Positions 35,653-43,514 of a DNA stretch of 64,000 nt are shown in pieces. A program made the position numbers and the translations under genes. Source of the stretch: Rossellomorea marisflavi (GTDB lineage: Bacteria; Bacillota; Bacilli; Bacillales; Bacillaceae_B); contig NZ_LGUE01000001.1 in the NCBI RefSeq assembly GCF_001274775.1, positions 652,334 to 716,333 of the forward strand, in the 5' to 3' direction. The notes under the pieces were generated by a model. That model made no database searches and had not been told where the DNA came from. It saw only the letters and a list, made by a program, of their open reading frames with translations. The first letter of the stretch is position 1; each line of letters begins with the position of its first letter.

Positions 35653-36801
35653 TTGGGTAAGTATACACTGATCGCAACGGCCGCAATGGGGCTGGAGTCG
35701 ATCGTTGCCAAAGAAGTGAAGGATCTCGGGTATGAATGTCAGGTTGAAAACGGCAAGGTTATCTTCCAAGGAGATGAAACGGCCATCGCCAGGGCCAATA
35801 TGTGGCTAAGGACGGCAGATCGCGTCAAGATCCTCGTCGGGGAATTCAATGCGTATTCCTTTGATGAATTATTTGAACGGACGAAAGCCCTTCCGTGGGA
35901 GTCATTCCTTCCTGTGGATGCGGAGTTCCCTGTTCAGGGGAAATCCGTCAAGTCGAAACTATACAGTGTGCCAGACTGTCAGGCGATCGTGAAGAAAGCA
36001 ATCGTGGAAAAGTTGAAAACCGCTTATAAGAAAACATCCTGGCTTGATGAAACAGGACCGCTTTTCAAGATCGAAGTAGCCATCCTTAAAGATAAAGTGA
36101 GCCTGACCCTTGATACCAGCGGTCAGGGTCTTCATAAAAGGGGCTATCGTGTAGGTCAAGGGGACGCTCCTCTGAAGGAAACCCTGGCTGCTGCGTTGAT
36201 CCAGCTGACAACATGGAATCCGGACCGCCCCTTTGTGGATCCTTTCTGTGGCTCAGGCACGATCGCCATTGAAGCAGCCCTCATCGGACAGAATATCGCT
36301 CCTGGGTTCAACCGTGAATTCCTTTCTGAAGCATGGCCGATGATGGACGGTGATGTATGGGATCGTACGAGGATGGAGGCAGAGGATCAAGCGAATTATG
36401 ATCAACCCCTTGAAATCCTAGGCACCGACATCGATCACCGCATGATTGCCATTGCGAAGGAAAATGCCATAGAGGCAGGGCTCGGTGACTTGGTGAAATT
36501 CAAGCAGATGCAGGTAAGGGACTTCACGTCGGAGCTCGAGTATGGCGTCATCGTCGGAAATCCTCCTTATGGTGAGCGTCTCGGCGATCGCAAGGAAGTC
36601 GAACTGATGTATCGTGAAATGGGACAGGCCTTCTCCAAGCTTGATACATGGTCGGTCTATATGATGACGAGCCTGGAGCATTTCGAAGAATGCTATGGCA
36701 AGAAAGCCACGAAGAAGCGTAAGCTGTTCAATGGTTTCATCCGGACCGATTACTATCAATATTGGGGACCAAGACCGCCGCGCAAGAAGATAGAAGAATA
36801 A
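35653..36801 (+). CDS. ypsC: THUMP-domain rRNA N-methyltransferase YpsC
   Basis: This 382-residue protein has an N-terminal ferredoxin-like/THUMP RNA-binding region (to about residue 160) and a Rossmann methyltransferase domain (FVDPFCGSGTIAIEAAL, then NPPYGERLG). The NPPY motif indicates methylation of a base amino group; the family includes the 23S rRNA guanine-N2 methyltransferase RlmL/K. The start is TTG 35653 (MGKYTLIATAAMG), aligned with B. subtilis MKTYKLIATAPMG and preceded by GAGGTGAAGG; ATGs at 35632 and 35635 lack a proper site. Confidence 0.88.
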   Translation: MGKYTLIATAAMGLESIVAKEVKDLGYECQVENGKVIFQGDETAIARANMWLRTADRVKILVGEFNAYSFDELFERTKALPWESFLPVDAEFPVQGKSVKSKLYSVPDCQAIVKKAIVEKLKTAYKKTSWLDETGPLFKIEVAILKDKVSLTLDTSGQGLHKRGYRVGQGDAPLKETLAAALIQLTTWNPDRPFVDPFCGSGTIAIEAALIGQNIAPGFNREFLSEAWPMMDGDVWDRTRMEAEDQANYDQPLEILGTDIDHRMIAIAKENAIEAGLGDLVKFKQMQVRDFTSELEYGVIVGNPPYGERLGDRKEVELMYREMGQAFSKLDTWSVYMMTSLEHFEECYGKKATKKRKLFNGFIRTDYYQYWGPRPPRKKIEE

Positions 36802-36879
36802 AATAGTAGGCGATCCCAAGTATAAATTGGCCCATTCCTGCATAAACTGGTTCTATTAATCAGAGGGGGAATGGGTACG

Positions 36880-37050
36880 ATGATTCAGGATCGCATCGAC
36901 TATCATAAAATCTATCAGGCCATCCAACGTTCCATGGCTTCACTGCAGGGAGAAGGGGAAGGAAGAAATCCCCTTTCCCTCGACGAGGCCTCCAAGGTAC
37001 TGGATCAGGCGATTCAATATGAACTGGCCACCAGACGGCTGTACGATTGA
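36880..37050 (+). CDS. Uncharacterised 56-residue protein
   Basis: This is a small, soluble, probably helical protein beginning MIQDRIDYHKIYQ and ending LATRRLYD. The start at 36880 is 10 bases after AGAGGGGGA; an in-frame ATG at 36871 is too close to it. It sits alone between ypsC and ypvA and is followed by a terminator. I do not recognise the family. The good ribosome-binding site and plausible codon use support a real gene. Confidence 0.65.
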   Translation: MIQDRIDYHKIYQAIQRSMASLQGEGEGRNPLSLDEASKVLDQAIQYELATRRLYD

Positions 37051-37063
37051 ACGGGAGAAAGGG

Positions 37064-37105
37064 CATCCGGTCCCATGGCGGACGGAGGATGCTCTCTTTT
37101 TATGT
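37064..37105 (+). terminator. Intrinsic terminator before ypvA
   Basis: GGGCATCC pairs with GGATGCTC (one GU pair) around a long loop, followed by TCTTTTT. Confidence 0.65.
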
Positions 37106-37172
37106 GCTGCTGCTTTTCATCCCGTGGGAAATCTAGTAAAGTAGATATACTGTGTTCATGTAGGAGGATTTT

Positions 37173-39089
37173 ATGAGACAAACGCTGCCGTTCCCCTTAT
37201 CGAAGGAACAATCATTCTATGAAGCATTATCCGACTGGGTCGGAGATGTGTTTTACGATATTCTGCCTGAAAAAGGCTTTGATCTGCGTGATGAACAGGT
37301 GTTCATGGCATTTCAACTCAATCAGGCCTATAAACAGAATCAGGTCATATTTGCAGAAGCGGGGGTCGGAACCGGAAAGACCCTCGTTTACCTGCTCTAT
37401 GCCTTAAGCTATGCGCGTTACACGGGTAAACCTGCCATCATATCGTGTGCAGATGAGACCCTCATCGAACAGATCGTCAAAGAGGGTGGCGATGTGGACA
37501 AGCTCCAGGAGGCACTTGGCCTCGATATCGATGTCCGCCTGGCAAAATCACGCGATCAATACCTTTGTATCAAAAAGCTCGAGGATAATCTGTCTGCTCA
37601 TGACGAATACGAGCGGATCTGGGGTGACCTCCCGTCATTCGTCCACGAAAGTGGGTCCATGTCGGGATTTTATCCTTACGGTGATAGAAAGGAATACGCA
37701 GAGCTCTCAGATGAAGAGTGGGAACCCATCGCATGGGATCCCCTTCAAGACTGCATGGCCTGTCCGAAACGCCACCGCTGCGGTCTGACGTTGCACCGGG
37801 AGCATTACCGGCAGGCAAAAGATCTGATCATCTGCTCCCATGATTTCTATATGGAGCATATCTGGACGAAGGACTCCCGAAAAAGGGAAGGACAGCTCCC
37901 CCTTCTCCCTGAAGCAAGCTCTGTCGTCTTTGATGAAGGCCATCTATTGGAGTACGCTTCCCAAAAAGCCATGACCTACCGAATGACCAAAGAAACCATC
38001 GAGCATCTATTGGAGCGGTTATCTGCTTCCGATCTTAGGGAGGAAACACTTTATCTGATTGAAGAAATCCTTGCTGATAACGACCGCTGGTTCGAGCTTC
38101 TTGAAGAGGAGTCGAACAAGGTGGCTGGAAGCGATCGTCACTATGTGTCCCGTGCTCCTCATATTCTGACTCATGCAAAAGGCCTCGCTTCCAGGATCGA
38201 AGGTCTCCTGAATGAACTTGTATTTGAATCGGAAATGTATGTGGTAGAGGAATATCTTCTCAAGGTGGTGGAGGAATACCTCGAACAGATCCATTATTCA
38301 CTGAAGCTTTATGTGGAGGATGATAAGGGGATCTACTGGCTCGAATCAACCGACAAAGAAGAAACTTTCGTCGTCATGCCAAGGCTCGTGGAAGAAATCT
38401 TGAAAGAACATGTGTTTTCCCAAAACATCCCTTTCATCTTCTCTTCTGCAACCCTATCTTACCACGGTGATTTTTCCTATGTATCGTCGTCTCTGGGCAT
38501 CGCTTCGTATGAATCGTTCTCCGTCGAATCCCCATATGAGTACGACGAAGTGATGAGTGTGAGCCTGCCTCATGTTCAACGGTCGGAATCATACGGCTAT
38601 ATTGACAGCCGATTGATCGACCATGGAGGAAGGTCCCTTGTGTTGTTCAACTCAAAAGAAGAAATGGAAGCCTTCAGGGGACATATGAATGAACGGAACG
38701 TACCTTTCGATGTGATCTACGAGGGGGACAGGGAGATCAGTGATACGGTCAAGCGTTTCCAGGAAGATGAATCTTCCGTCCTGTGCTCCTATCATTTATG
38801 GGAAGGTCTCGATATTCCGGGTTCGTCCCTTTCCCAAGTGGTGATCCATTCCCTGCCGTTCCCTCCGAAGGATCCCGTTTTCGATGCAAAGCGGAAGCAT
38901 AGCGGCAATGCTGAAGCAGATGTCGATATCCCATACATGCTCCTCCGTCTTCGCCAGGGGATCGGACGCTTGATCAGGACGGAAGGCGACCGTGGAAGCA
39001 TCCATATCCTCCTGAATGAAAGCGACCGGGCATTCCAAAAAGAAGTACAGGCGATCCTGCCTGTGGGCATTGAATCCATCGAAGCATGA
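37173..39089 (+). CDS. ypvA: XPD/DinG-like helicase YpvA with Fe-S cysteines
   Basis: This 638-residue superfamily 2 helicase is XPD/DinG-like. Walker A is AGVGTGKT (near residue 70) and motif II is DEGH (VVFDEGHLL, near residue 251). C132, C194, C197 and C203 (YLCIKK, then CMACPKRHRC) form the four-cysteine pattern of a [4Fe-4S] domain between these motifs. The C-terminal RLRQGIGRLIRTEGDRG is the helicase motif VI. Its role in Bacillus is not established. It has AGGAGG upstream. Confidence 0.88.
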   Translation: MRQTLPFPLSKEQSFYEALSDWVGDVFYDILPEKGFDLRDEQVFMAFQLNQAYKQNQVIFAEAGVGTGKTLVYLLYALSYARYTGKPAIISCADETLIEQIVKEGGDVDKLQEALGLDIDVRLAKSRDQYLCIKKLEDNLSAHDEYERIWGDLPSFVHESGSMSGFYPYGDRKEYAELSDEEWEPIAWDPLQDCMACPKRHRCGLTLHREHYRQAKDLIICSHDFYMEHIWTKDSRKREGQLPLLPEASSVVFDEGHLLEYASQKAMTYRMTKETIEHLLERLSASDLREETLYLIEEILADNDRWFELLEEESNKVAGSDRHYVSRAPHILTHAKGLASRIEGLLNELVFESEMYVVEEYLLKVVEEYLEQIHYSLKLYVEDDKGIYWLESTDKEETFVVMPRLVEEILKEHVFSQNIPFIFSSATLSYHGDFSYVSSSLGIASYESFSVESPYEYDEVMSVSLPHVQRSESYGYIDSRLIDHGGRSLVLFNSKEEMEAFRGHMNERNVPFDVIYEGDREISDTVKRFQEDESSVLCSYHLWEGLDIPGSSLSQVVIHSLPFPPKDPVFDAKRKHSGNAEADVDIPYMLLRLRQGIGRLIRTEGDRGSIHILLNESDRAFQKEVQAILPVGIESIEA

Positions 39090-39094
39090 AGAGC

Positions 39095-39138
39095 CGGCTC
39101 CATTCCGTCCTTTCCAAGGGCGGGTGGAGCCGTTTTTT
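39095..39138 (+). terminator. Intrinsic terminator after ypvA
   Basis: CGGCTCCATTCCG at 39095-39107 pairs imperfectly with CGGGTGGAGCCG at 39121-39132, followed by TTTTTTA. Confidence 0.78.
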
Positions 39139-39242
39139 ATTCCGATTTCGCCCACCGGTGAAAGCCCCGCTGATTTCAAGATTGAATCATCTGCCTAGTC
39201 TGACTTTTGTGGTAAAATAGGAGGGTAAAGGGGGAATGAAAC

Positions 39243-40754
39243 ATGAATAAAGAAGAGATTAAAAAAGTGAGTACAGCATTCAAGGAATACTCAAGTAAGA
39301 TGAGCGCCTATAATGAAGCATTGGGACTCATGTTCTGGGATTTGAGGACGGGTGCACCGAAGAAGGGTGCCTCACAGCGCTCCGAAGTCATCGGTATGCT
39401 TTCGTCTGAAGTATTCGAAATGTCCACATCAAGTGAGATGGCCGCCTATCTGGCAAAGCTGACGCCGGTTGACGGTGATCTTGATGAGATCACATGCGCC
39501 CTGTTGGATGAGTGTCAAAAGGAATATGACCGGAATAAAAAGATCCCGGCCAAGGAATACCGGGACTATGTGGTCCTTCAATCAAAAGCCGAGGGGATCT
39601 GGGAAGAGGCAAAAGAAAAAGGAGACTTCTCCATGTTCCAGCCGTACCTTGAAAAACTTGTGGCCACGACAAAACGGTTCACCGACTACTGGGGGTACGG
39701 AGAGAACAAATATGATACATTGCTCGACTTATACGAACCTGGCGTGACGGTCGGTGTACTGGATGAAGTGTTCAATGAACTTAAAGGGAAAATCGTTCCG
39801 CTCGTACATAAAATATCGCATGCAGAAGCTCCTCGGACAGAATTCCTTTTCGATCACTTCCCTAAGGAAAAGCAAAAGGACTTCAGTCTCAAGGTCCTCG
39901 AACAGATGGGATATGATTTCAGTGCCGGACGCCTCGACGAAACGGTCCATCCATTTGCCATCGGCTTGAATCCCGGGGACGTAAGGGTCACCACAAAGTA
40001 TGATGAAAAGGACTGGCGGACGGCCGTATTCGGCACGATCCATGAAGGGGGACATGCCCTCTACGAGCAAAATATATCAGAAAAGCTCGTCGGGACACCT
40101 CTTTGCACAGGTACCTCCATGGGAATCCACGAATCTCAGTCACTTTTCTATGAAAATTTCGTTGGCAGGAATCTTTCCTTCTGGAAAAAGAATTATGCCC
40201 TATTGAAAGACTTCAGCACGGGGCAATTCGATGAGGTTGGCCTCGAAGAATTTTACCGTGCCATCAATGAATCCAAACCTTCCCTGATCCGGATCGAAGC
40301 AGATGAGTTGACGTATGCACTGCATATCATCATCCGCTATGAAATCGAGAAGGGCCTATTCAACGATGAGATCGAGGTAAAAGATCTCCCGCGCATCTGG
40401 AATGAAAAATATGAAGAGTATCTCGGCATCCGTCCGTCTAACGATGGGGAAGGGGTCCTGCAGGATGTACACTGGGCCGGCGGGAGCTTCGGGTATTTCC
40501 CTTCTTACGCACTCGGGTATATGTACGCCGCCCAGTTCAGGGAAGCCATGAGAGAAGACATTCCGAACTTTGATCAGCTCCTGGAAGAGGGGAATCTCGT
40601 ACCCGTGAAGGAATGGTTGACGGAGAGGGTCCATCAATGGGGCAAACTGAAGAAGCCTTTGGAAATTCTTGAAGACGTCACCGGTGAGGGATTGAATGCC
40701 AAATACCTCGCGGACTACCTCACAGAGAAGTATGCCGGCGTCTATTCTCTCTGA
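39243..40754 (+). CDS. ypwA: Carboxypeptidase Taq family (M32) metallopeptidase
   Basis: YpwA is a cytosolic M32 metallocarboxypeptidase that trims residues from peptide C-termini. The zinc motif HEGGH is at residues 267-271, with the downstream GIHESQSLFYEN supplying the third ligand glutamate. The 503-residue length is normal for the family (about 500). The ATG follows AAAGGGGGAATG. It is monocistronic and shares a terminator with the oxidase operon on the other strand. Confidence 0.94.
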   Translation: MNKEEIKKVSTAFKEYSSKMSAYNEALGLMFWDLRTGAPKKGASQRSEVIGMLSSEVFEMSTSSEMAAYLAKLTPVDGDLDEITCALLDECQKEYDRNKKIPAKEYRDYVVLQSKAEGIWEEAKEKGDFSMFQPYLEKLVATTKRFTDYWGYGENKYDTLLDLYEPGVTVGVLDEVFNELKGKIVPLVHKISHAEAPRTEFLFDHFPKEKQKDFSLKVLEQMGYDFSAGRLDETVHPFAIGLNPGDVRVTTKYDEKDWRTAVFGTIHEGGHALYEQNISEKLVGTPLCTGTSMGIHESQSLFYENFVGRNLSFWKKNYALLKDFSTGQFDEVGLEEFYRAINESKPSLIRIEADELTYALHIIIRYEIEKGLFNDEIEVKDLPRIWNEKYEEYLGIRPSNDGEGVLQDVHWAGGSFGYFPSYALGYMYAAQFREAMREDIPNFDQLLEEGNLVPVKEWLTERVHQWGKLKKPLEILEDVTGEGLNAKYLADYLTEKYAGVYSL

Positions 40755-40771
40755 CCCGGACGAAGTGGGTA

Positions 40772-40834
40772 GCAAAAAAATCCGAACGATGATCCGACTT
40801 TCCCTGGAGAAAGTCGAATCCGTTCGGATTTTTT
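40772..40834. terminator. Bidirectional terminator between ypwA and cbaA
   Basis: A 15-base perfect outer stem (AAAAAAATCCGAACG with its complement) and an inner GACTTTC/GAAAGTC stem are flanked by A- and T-runs. Confidence 0.9.
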
Positions 40835-40892
40835 TATTCAAACCATCTTTATTCCGAAACACACGTGAACAAACCTCCATGCCTGTTTCCTG

Positions 40893-42527
40893 TCACCAAA
40901 GGCGATATCCCTTCGACGCTGGGGGAGCCTGTTGGATCATATCGATGAAAGGGACACTGTAAGCAATCAGGATCAGGGCGGTGAGGATGGTCAGCCAGAT
41001 CCGCCAGTCCTCAAGGGCTTTCGGGGTCTTGGCAGATCCGGAATCAGCGACAGGAAATGTTTCGGTGCCTTTTGGTGAAAAGAAGGCCAGGCTCACCACG
41101 ATATAGAGAACAAGGATGATGCCGATGAAAAGAATCGTACCTCCAATTGCCTGAGCTGCCTGATAAGGGATCCAGGCAAGTGCCTGCGGGGCATCCCCAT
41201 AAGTGGAGAACGCTGATCGTCTCGGTGCTCCGAGCAATCCGGCCGCATGCATGGACAAGGACATGATGCCCATCCCCACTGTCCAAACGATTGCCTGTAT
41301 GATGGCAAGCCTGTTCATCTCTTTTGTGAGGACACGTCCCGTCAGATGGGGGATGAGCCAATAGGAGATTCCAAAGAACGTAAGGACGACGGTCGTCGCA
41401 AGGGTGAGGTGGAAATGACCCGTCACCCAGATGGTGTTATGAACCACCTGATTCATCTGGTTGGAAGCATTGATCAATCCGCCTGCGCCTGCAGGTATGA
41501 AAGCGAGCATTCCGATGAAGGGGACCGTAAAGCGAGCATCCTTCCAAGGAAGCTTTCGCAGCCAGCCGAATAAACCCTTTGCCCCGAGCTCCCTTCCCCT
41601 GATTTCAAACGTGGCAAAGAGCGAAAAGGCGGTCATGAGGGAGGGGATGACCACCATGAAGGTGAGCACCACCTGGAGATACTTCCAAAAGGCATCGATC
41701 CCGGGCTCTACGAGCTGGTGGTGGAATCCGACGGGAATCGAGAACAACAGGAATAAAAGAAAAGATAGTCTGGCAAGTGAGTCTGAAAATACCCTGCCGC
41801 CGATGACTTTCGGAATGATCGCATACCAGGCCATATAGGCGGGAAGCAGCCAAAAATAGACTAGGGGGTGACCGAAATACCAGAACAGCGTCCTACTCGT
41901 CAACACATCGACCCGCTCCACGATGCCGAGGGACCATGGGAGAAGTTGAAAGAGCACGGTCCCTGCGACCCCGAGCGTGGCAATGATCCAAAGTACGATG
42001 GTGATGATCGCCATGAAGGTCAATAATGGGCTCGTCTGACCAGGGTGTTCTTTTCTCCAATGACGATAGGCTGAAATCATGGCGGCGCCGGAAAACCAGC
42101 TCCCCACGACCACGAAGGTGAGGCCGAGGTAAAAAAGCCAATGGGCCATGAGGGGGGCGTAAAAGGTATAGAGCACGGTTGCCTCATTCAACAAGATCAT
42201 GGATGCACTCATGATTGTGCCTATGAGCATGATCCAGAATCCCAGCCATCCCAATACAATTGAACGGTTGGAGTAGGGTCCGGAAGTCCGGATGATGGAG
42301 GCATGAAGGAAGCCGATGATGAAGAAAGTGGTGAGGATCAATCCTAATAGCACCCCGTGCACGGTAAGGATCTGATAGTAGTCGATCCCAGCAGGCAGGG
42401 TCAAGCCGCCGGAGCGGACCAGAACCTGCAGGAGACCAGCGAGTCCCCCCAGTGCCAGGGCGGAATAAGCGACATACAGATGAGCGAGAGAGAGGCTTCT
42501 GCCCCGCGTGTCAGACATGTTTTTCAT
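40893..42527 (-). CDS. cbaA: ba3-type cytochrome oxidase subunit I
   Basis: This is the catalytic haem-copper subunit of a B-family (ba3-type) cytochrome c oxidase, which reduces oxygen to water with high affinity. About 13 transmembrane helices are visible in 544 residues. Haem and CuB histidines occur in LTVHGVL, GHPLVYFWLLPAY, HHQLVEPG and VTGHFHLTLAT. ATG 42527 starts one base after the cbaB stop; a second ATG three codons in is possible. It is the last gene of the reverse-strand operon IIa-cbaB-cbaA. Confidence 0.92.
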   Translation of the reverse strand: MKNMSDTRGRSLSLAHLYVAYSALALGGLAGLLQVLVRSGGLTLPAGIDYYQILTVHGVLLGLILTTFFIIGFLHASIIRTSGPYSNRSIVLGWLGFWIMLIGTIMSASMILLNEATVLYTFYAPLMAHWLFYLGLTFVVVGSWFSGAAMISAYRHWRKEHPGQTSPLLTFMAIITIVLWIIATLGVAGTVLFQLLPWSLGIVERVDVLTSRTLFWYFGHPLVYFWLLPAYMAWYAIIPKVIGGRVFSDSLARLSFLLFLLFSIPVGFHHQLVEPGIDAFWKYLQVVLTFMVVIPSLMTAFSLFATFEIRGRELGAKGLFGWLRKLPWKDARFTVPFIGMLAFIPAGAGGLINASNQMNQVVHNTIWVTGHFHLTLATTVVLTFFGISYWLIPHLTGRVLTKEMNRLAIIQAIVWTVGMGIMSLSMHAAGLLGAPRRSAFSTYGDAPQALAWIPYQAAQAIGGTILFIGIILVLYIVVSLAFFSPKGTETFPVADSGSAKTPKALEDWRIWLTILTALILIAYSVPFIDMIQQAPPASKGYRLW

Positions 42528-42528
42528 A

Positions 42529-43005
42529 TTACTCTACCACCTTCAGCATGGATTTCATCGTATGGTGTCCCGCCCCGCAGTATTCATTGCACACGATCAG
42601 GAATTCCCCTGTTTGATCGAGGGTGGTCACATATTCACTGACATACCCGGGTTCAAGCATCATATTGATGTTGGTACCCGCTACTTCGAACCCGTGGATC
42701 ACATCTTTGGTTGTAGCCATGATCTTCACCTTTGAGCCCTTTGGAATGGTGAATTCCCCAGGCTCATAATGAAAGGCAGAGGCGACGATCACCAATTCAT
42801 AATCCCAGTCTTTTCCGGTTACCTCTTTAAGCCCCGGTTGGTCGAACGGGGCTGTTGCATCCACCCGTTCAGGATTGATAAACGCCTTGGCACTCGGTGG
42901 CTTATGGCCCTGATGAAAGGCGCTGACCCCCAGTATGAATAAGAAAAGGACAAGGGCACCCGTCCCAAGCGTCAACCACCATTTTTCATAACGATGCATA
43001 TGCAT
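42529..43005 (-). CDS. cbaB: ba3-type cytochrome oxidase subunit II (CuA)
   Basis: Subunit II accepts electrons from cytochrome c. One N-terminal transmembrane helix (about residues 10-30) anchors a cupredoxin domain. The CuA motif C139-x-E141-x-C143-x3-H147-x2-M150 is complete, with a further histidine in VIHGFEVAG. It has 158 residues, the short form usual for ba3 oxidases. AAGGAGTG precedes ATG 43005. It overlaps neither neighbour and is co-transcribed with cbaA. Confidence 0.92.
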   Translation of the reverse strand: MHMHRYEKWWLTLGTGALVLFLFILGVSAFHQGHKPPSAKAFINPERVDATAPFDQPGLKEVTGKDWDYELVIVASAFHYEPGEFTIPKGSKVKIMATTKDVIHGFEVAGTNINMMLEPGYVSEYVTTLDQTGEFLIVCNEYCGAGHHTMKSMLKVVE

Positions 43006-43023
43006 GACCCTTCACTCCTTGCG

Positions 43024-43161
43024 TTAAAATCGCGACATGAATAATAGAAATACCCCTAGCCAGCTCAAGGCCAAAAAGAGTCCCATAGCCAATACAGACA
43101 CGAAGGACCCCTGTAAAGAGCTGTCTTTCTTTTGAGGATCTTTCACCTTCCTCACTCCCAT
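43024..43161 (-). CDS. ba3 oxidase subunit IIa (short single-helix subunit)
   Basis: This small membrane protein of 45 residues has one transmembrane helix (LAMGLFLALSWLGVFLLF) ending FMSRF. Its composition and place directly upstream of subunit II match the subunit IIa of ba3 oxidases, known from Thermus and annotated in Bacillales. ATG 43161 has AAGGAA 9 bases upstream; GTG 43146 (40 residues) is an alternative with GGGAGTGAGG. It is the first gene of the operon. Confidence 0.75.
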   Translation of the reverse strand: MGVRKVKDPQKKDSSLQGSFVSVLAMGLFLALSWLGVFLLFMSRF

Positions 43162-43175
43162 CCTAATTGTTCCTT

Positions 43176-43225
43176 CCCCATCATCTTAGCTGAACTGGCG
43201 GAAGACTTCTGTGATATAAGTCACA
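43176..43225 (-). promoter_or_regulatory. Fnr-type site and promoter of the ba3 oxidase operon
   Basis: TGTGATATAAGTCACA at 43210-43225 fits the Bacillus Fnr consensus TGTGA-N6-TCACA perfectly, including the central TA. On the reverse strand a -10 TAAGAT lies at 43183-43188, putting the start near 43176 and the site centre at -41.5, the standard class II activator position. There is no good -35, as expected for an activated promoter. Confidence 0.7.
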
Positions 43226-43319
43226 CTACTTTTGAACAGAATGTGAAGGTCTCGAAGATTTCATTGCCTTGAGAAGGAAATGTCGGCATATAGTGTTAAA
43301 AAGGAATGGGGGAATGAAT

Positions 43320-43445
43320 ATGAAACGGTTTTATTGCAGCCACTGCTGTTTCCTTTATGTGAGGAAACAGTCATGTAGATTCTGCCTGGCCCCGGCAGAT
43401 ATAGAGATTGATATCATCCTTCACCATCAGCCTAAAAAGTCATGA
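43320..43445 (+). CDS. Small zinc-ribbon-like protein
   Basis: This 41-residue protein has two CxxC knuckles, YCSHC and CRFC, 14 residues apart, as in a minimal zinc ribbon, then an acidic-hydrophobic tail ending HHQPKKS. ATG 43320 lies 7 bases after GGGGGA; ATG 43314 is in frame just upstream. It sits between the oxidase operon and the type III polyketide synthase gene. The family is not recognised. The ordered cysteine spacing and ribosome-binding site support it. Confidence 0.6.
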   Translation: MKRFYCSHCCFLYVRKQSCRFCLAPADIEIDIILHHQPKKS

Positions 43446-43514
43446 GTGCATGCATGGATCCATCCTGAACAGGGGATTCTATCCATATCTGTAAAACAAG
43501 GAGATGGATTGAGC

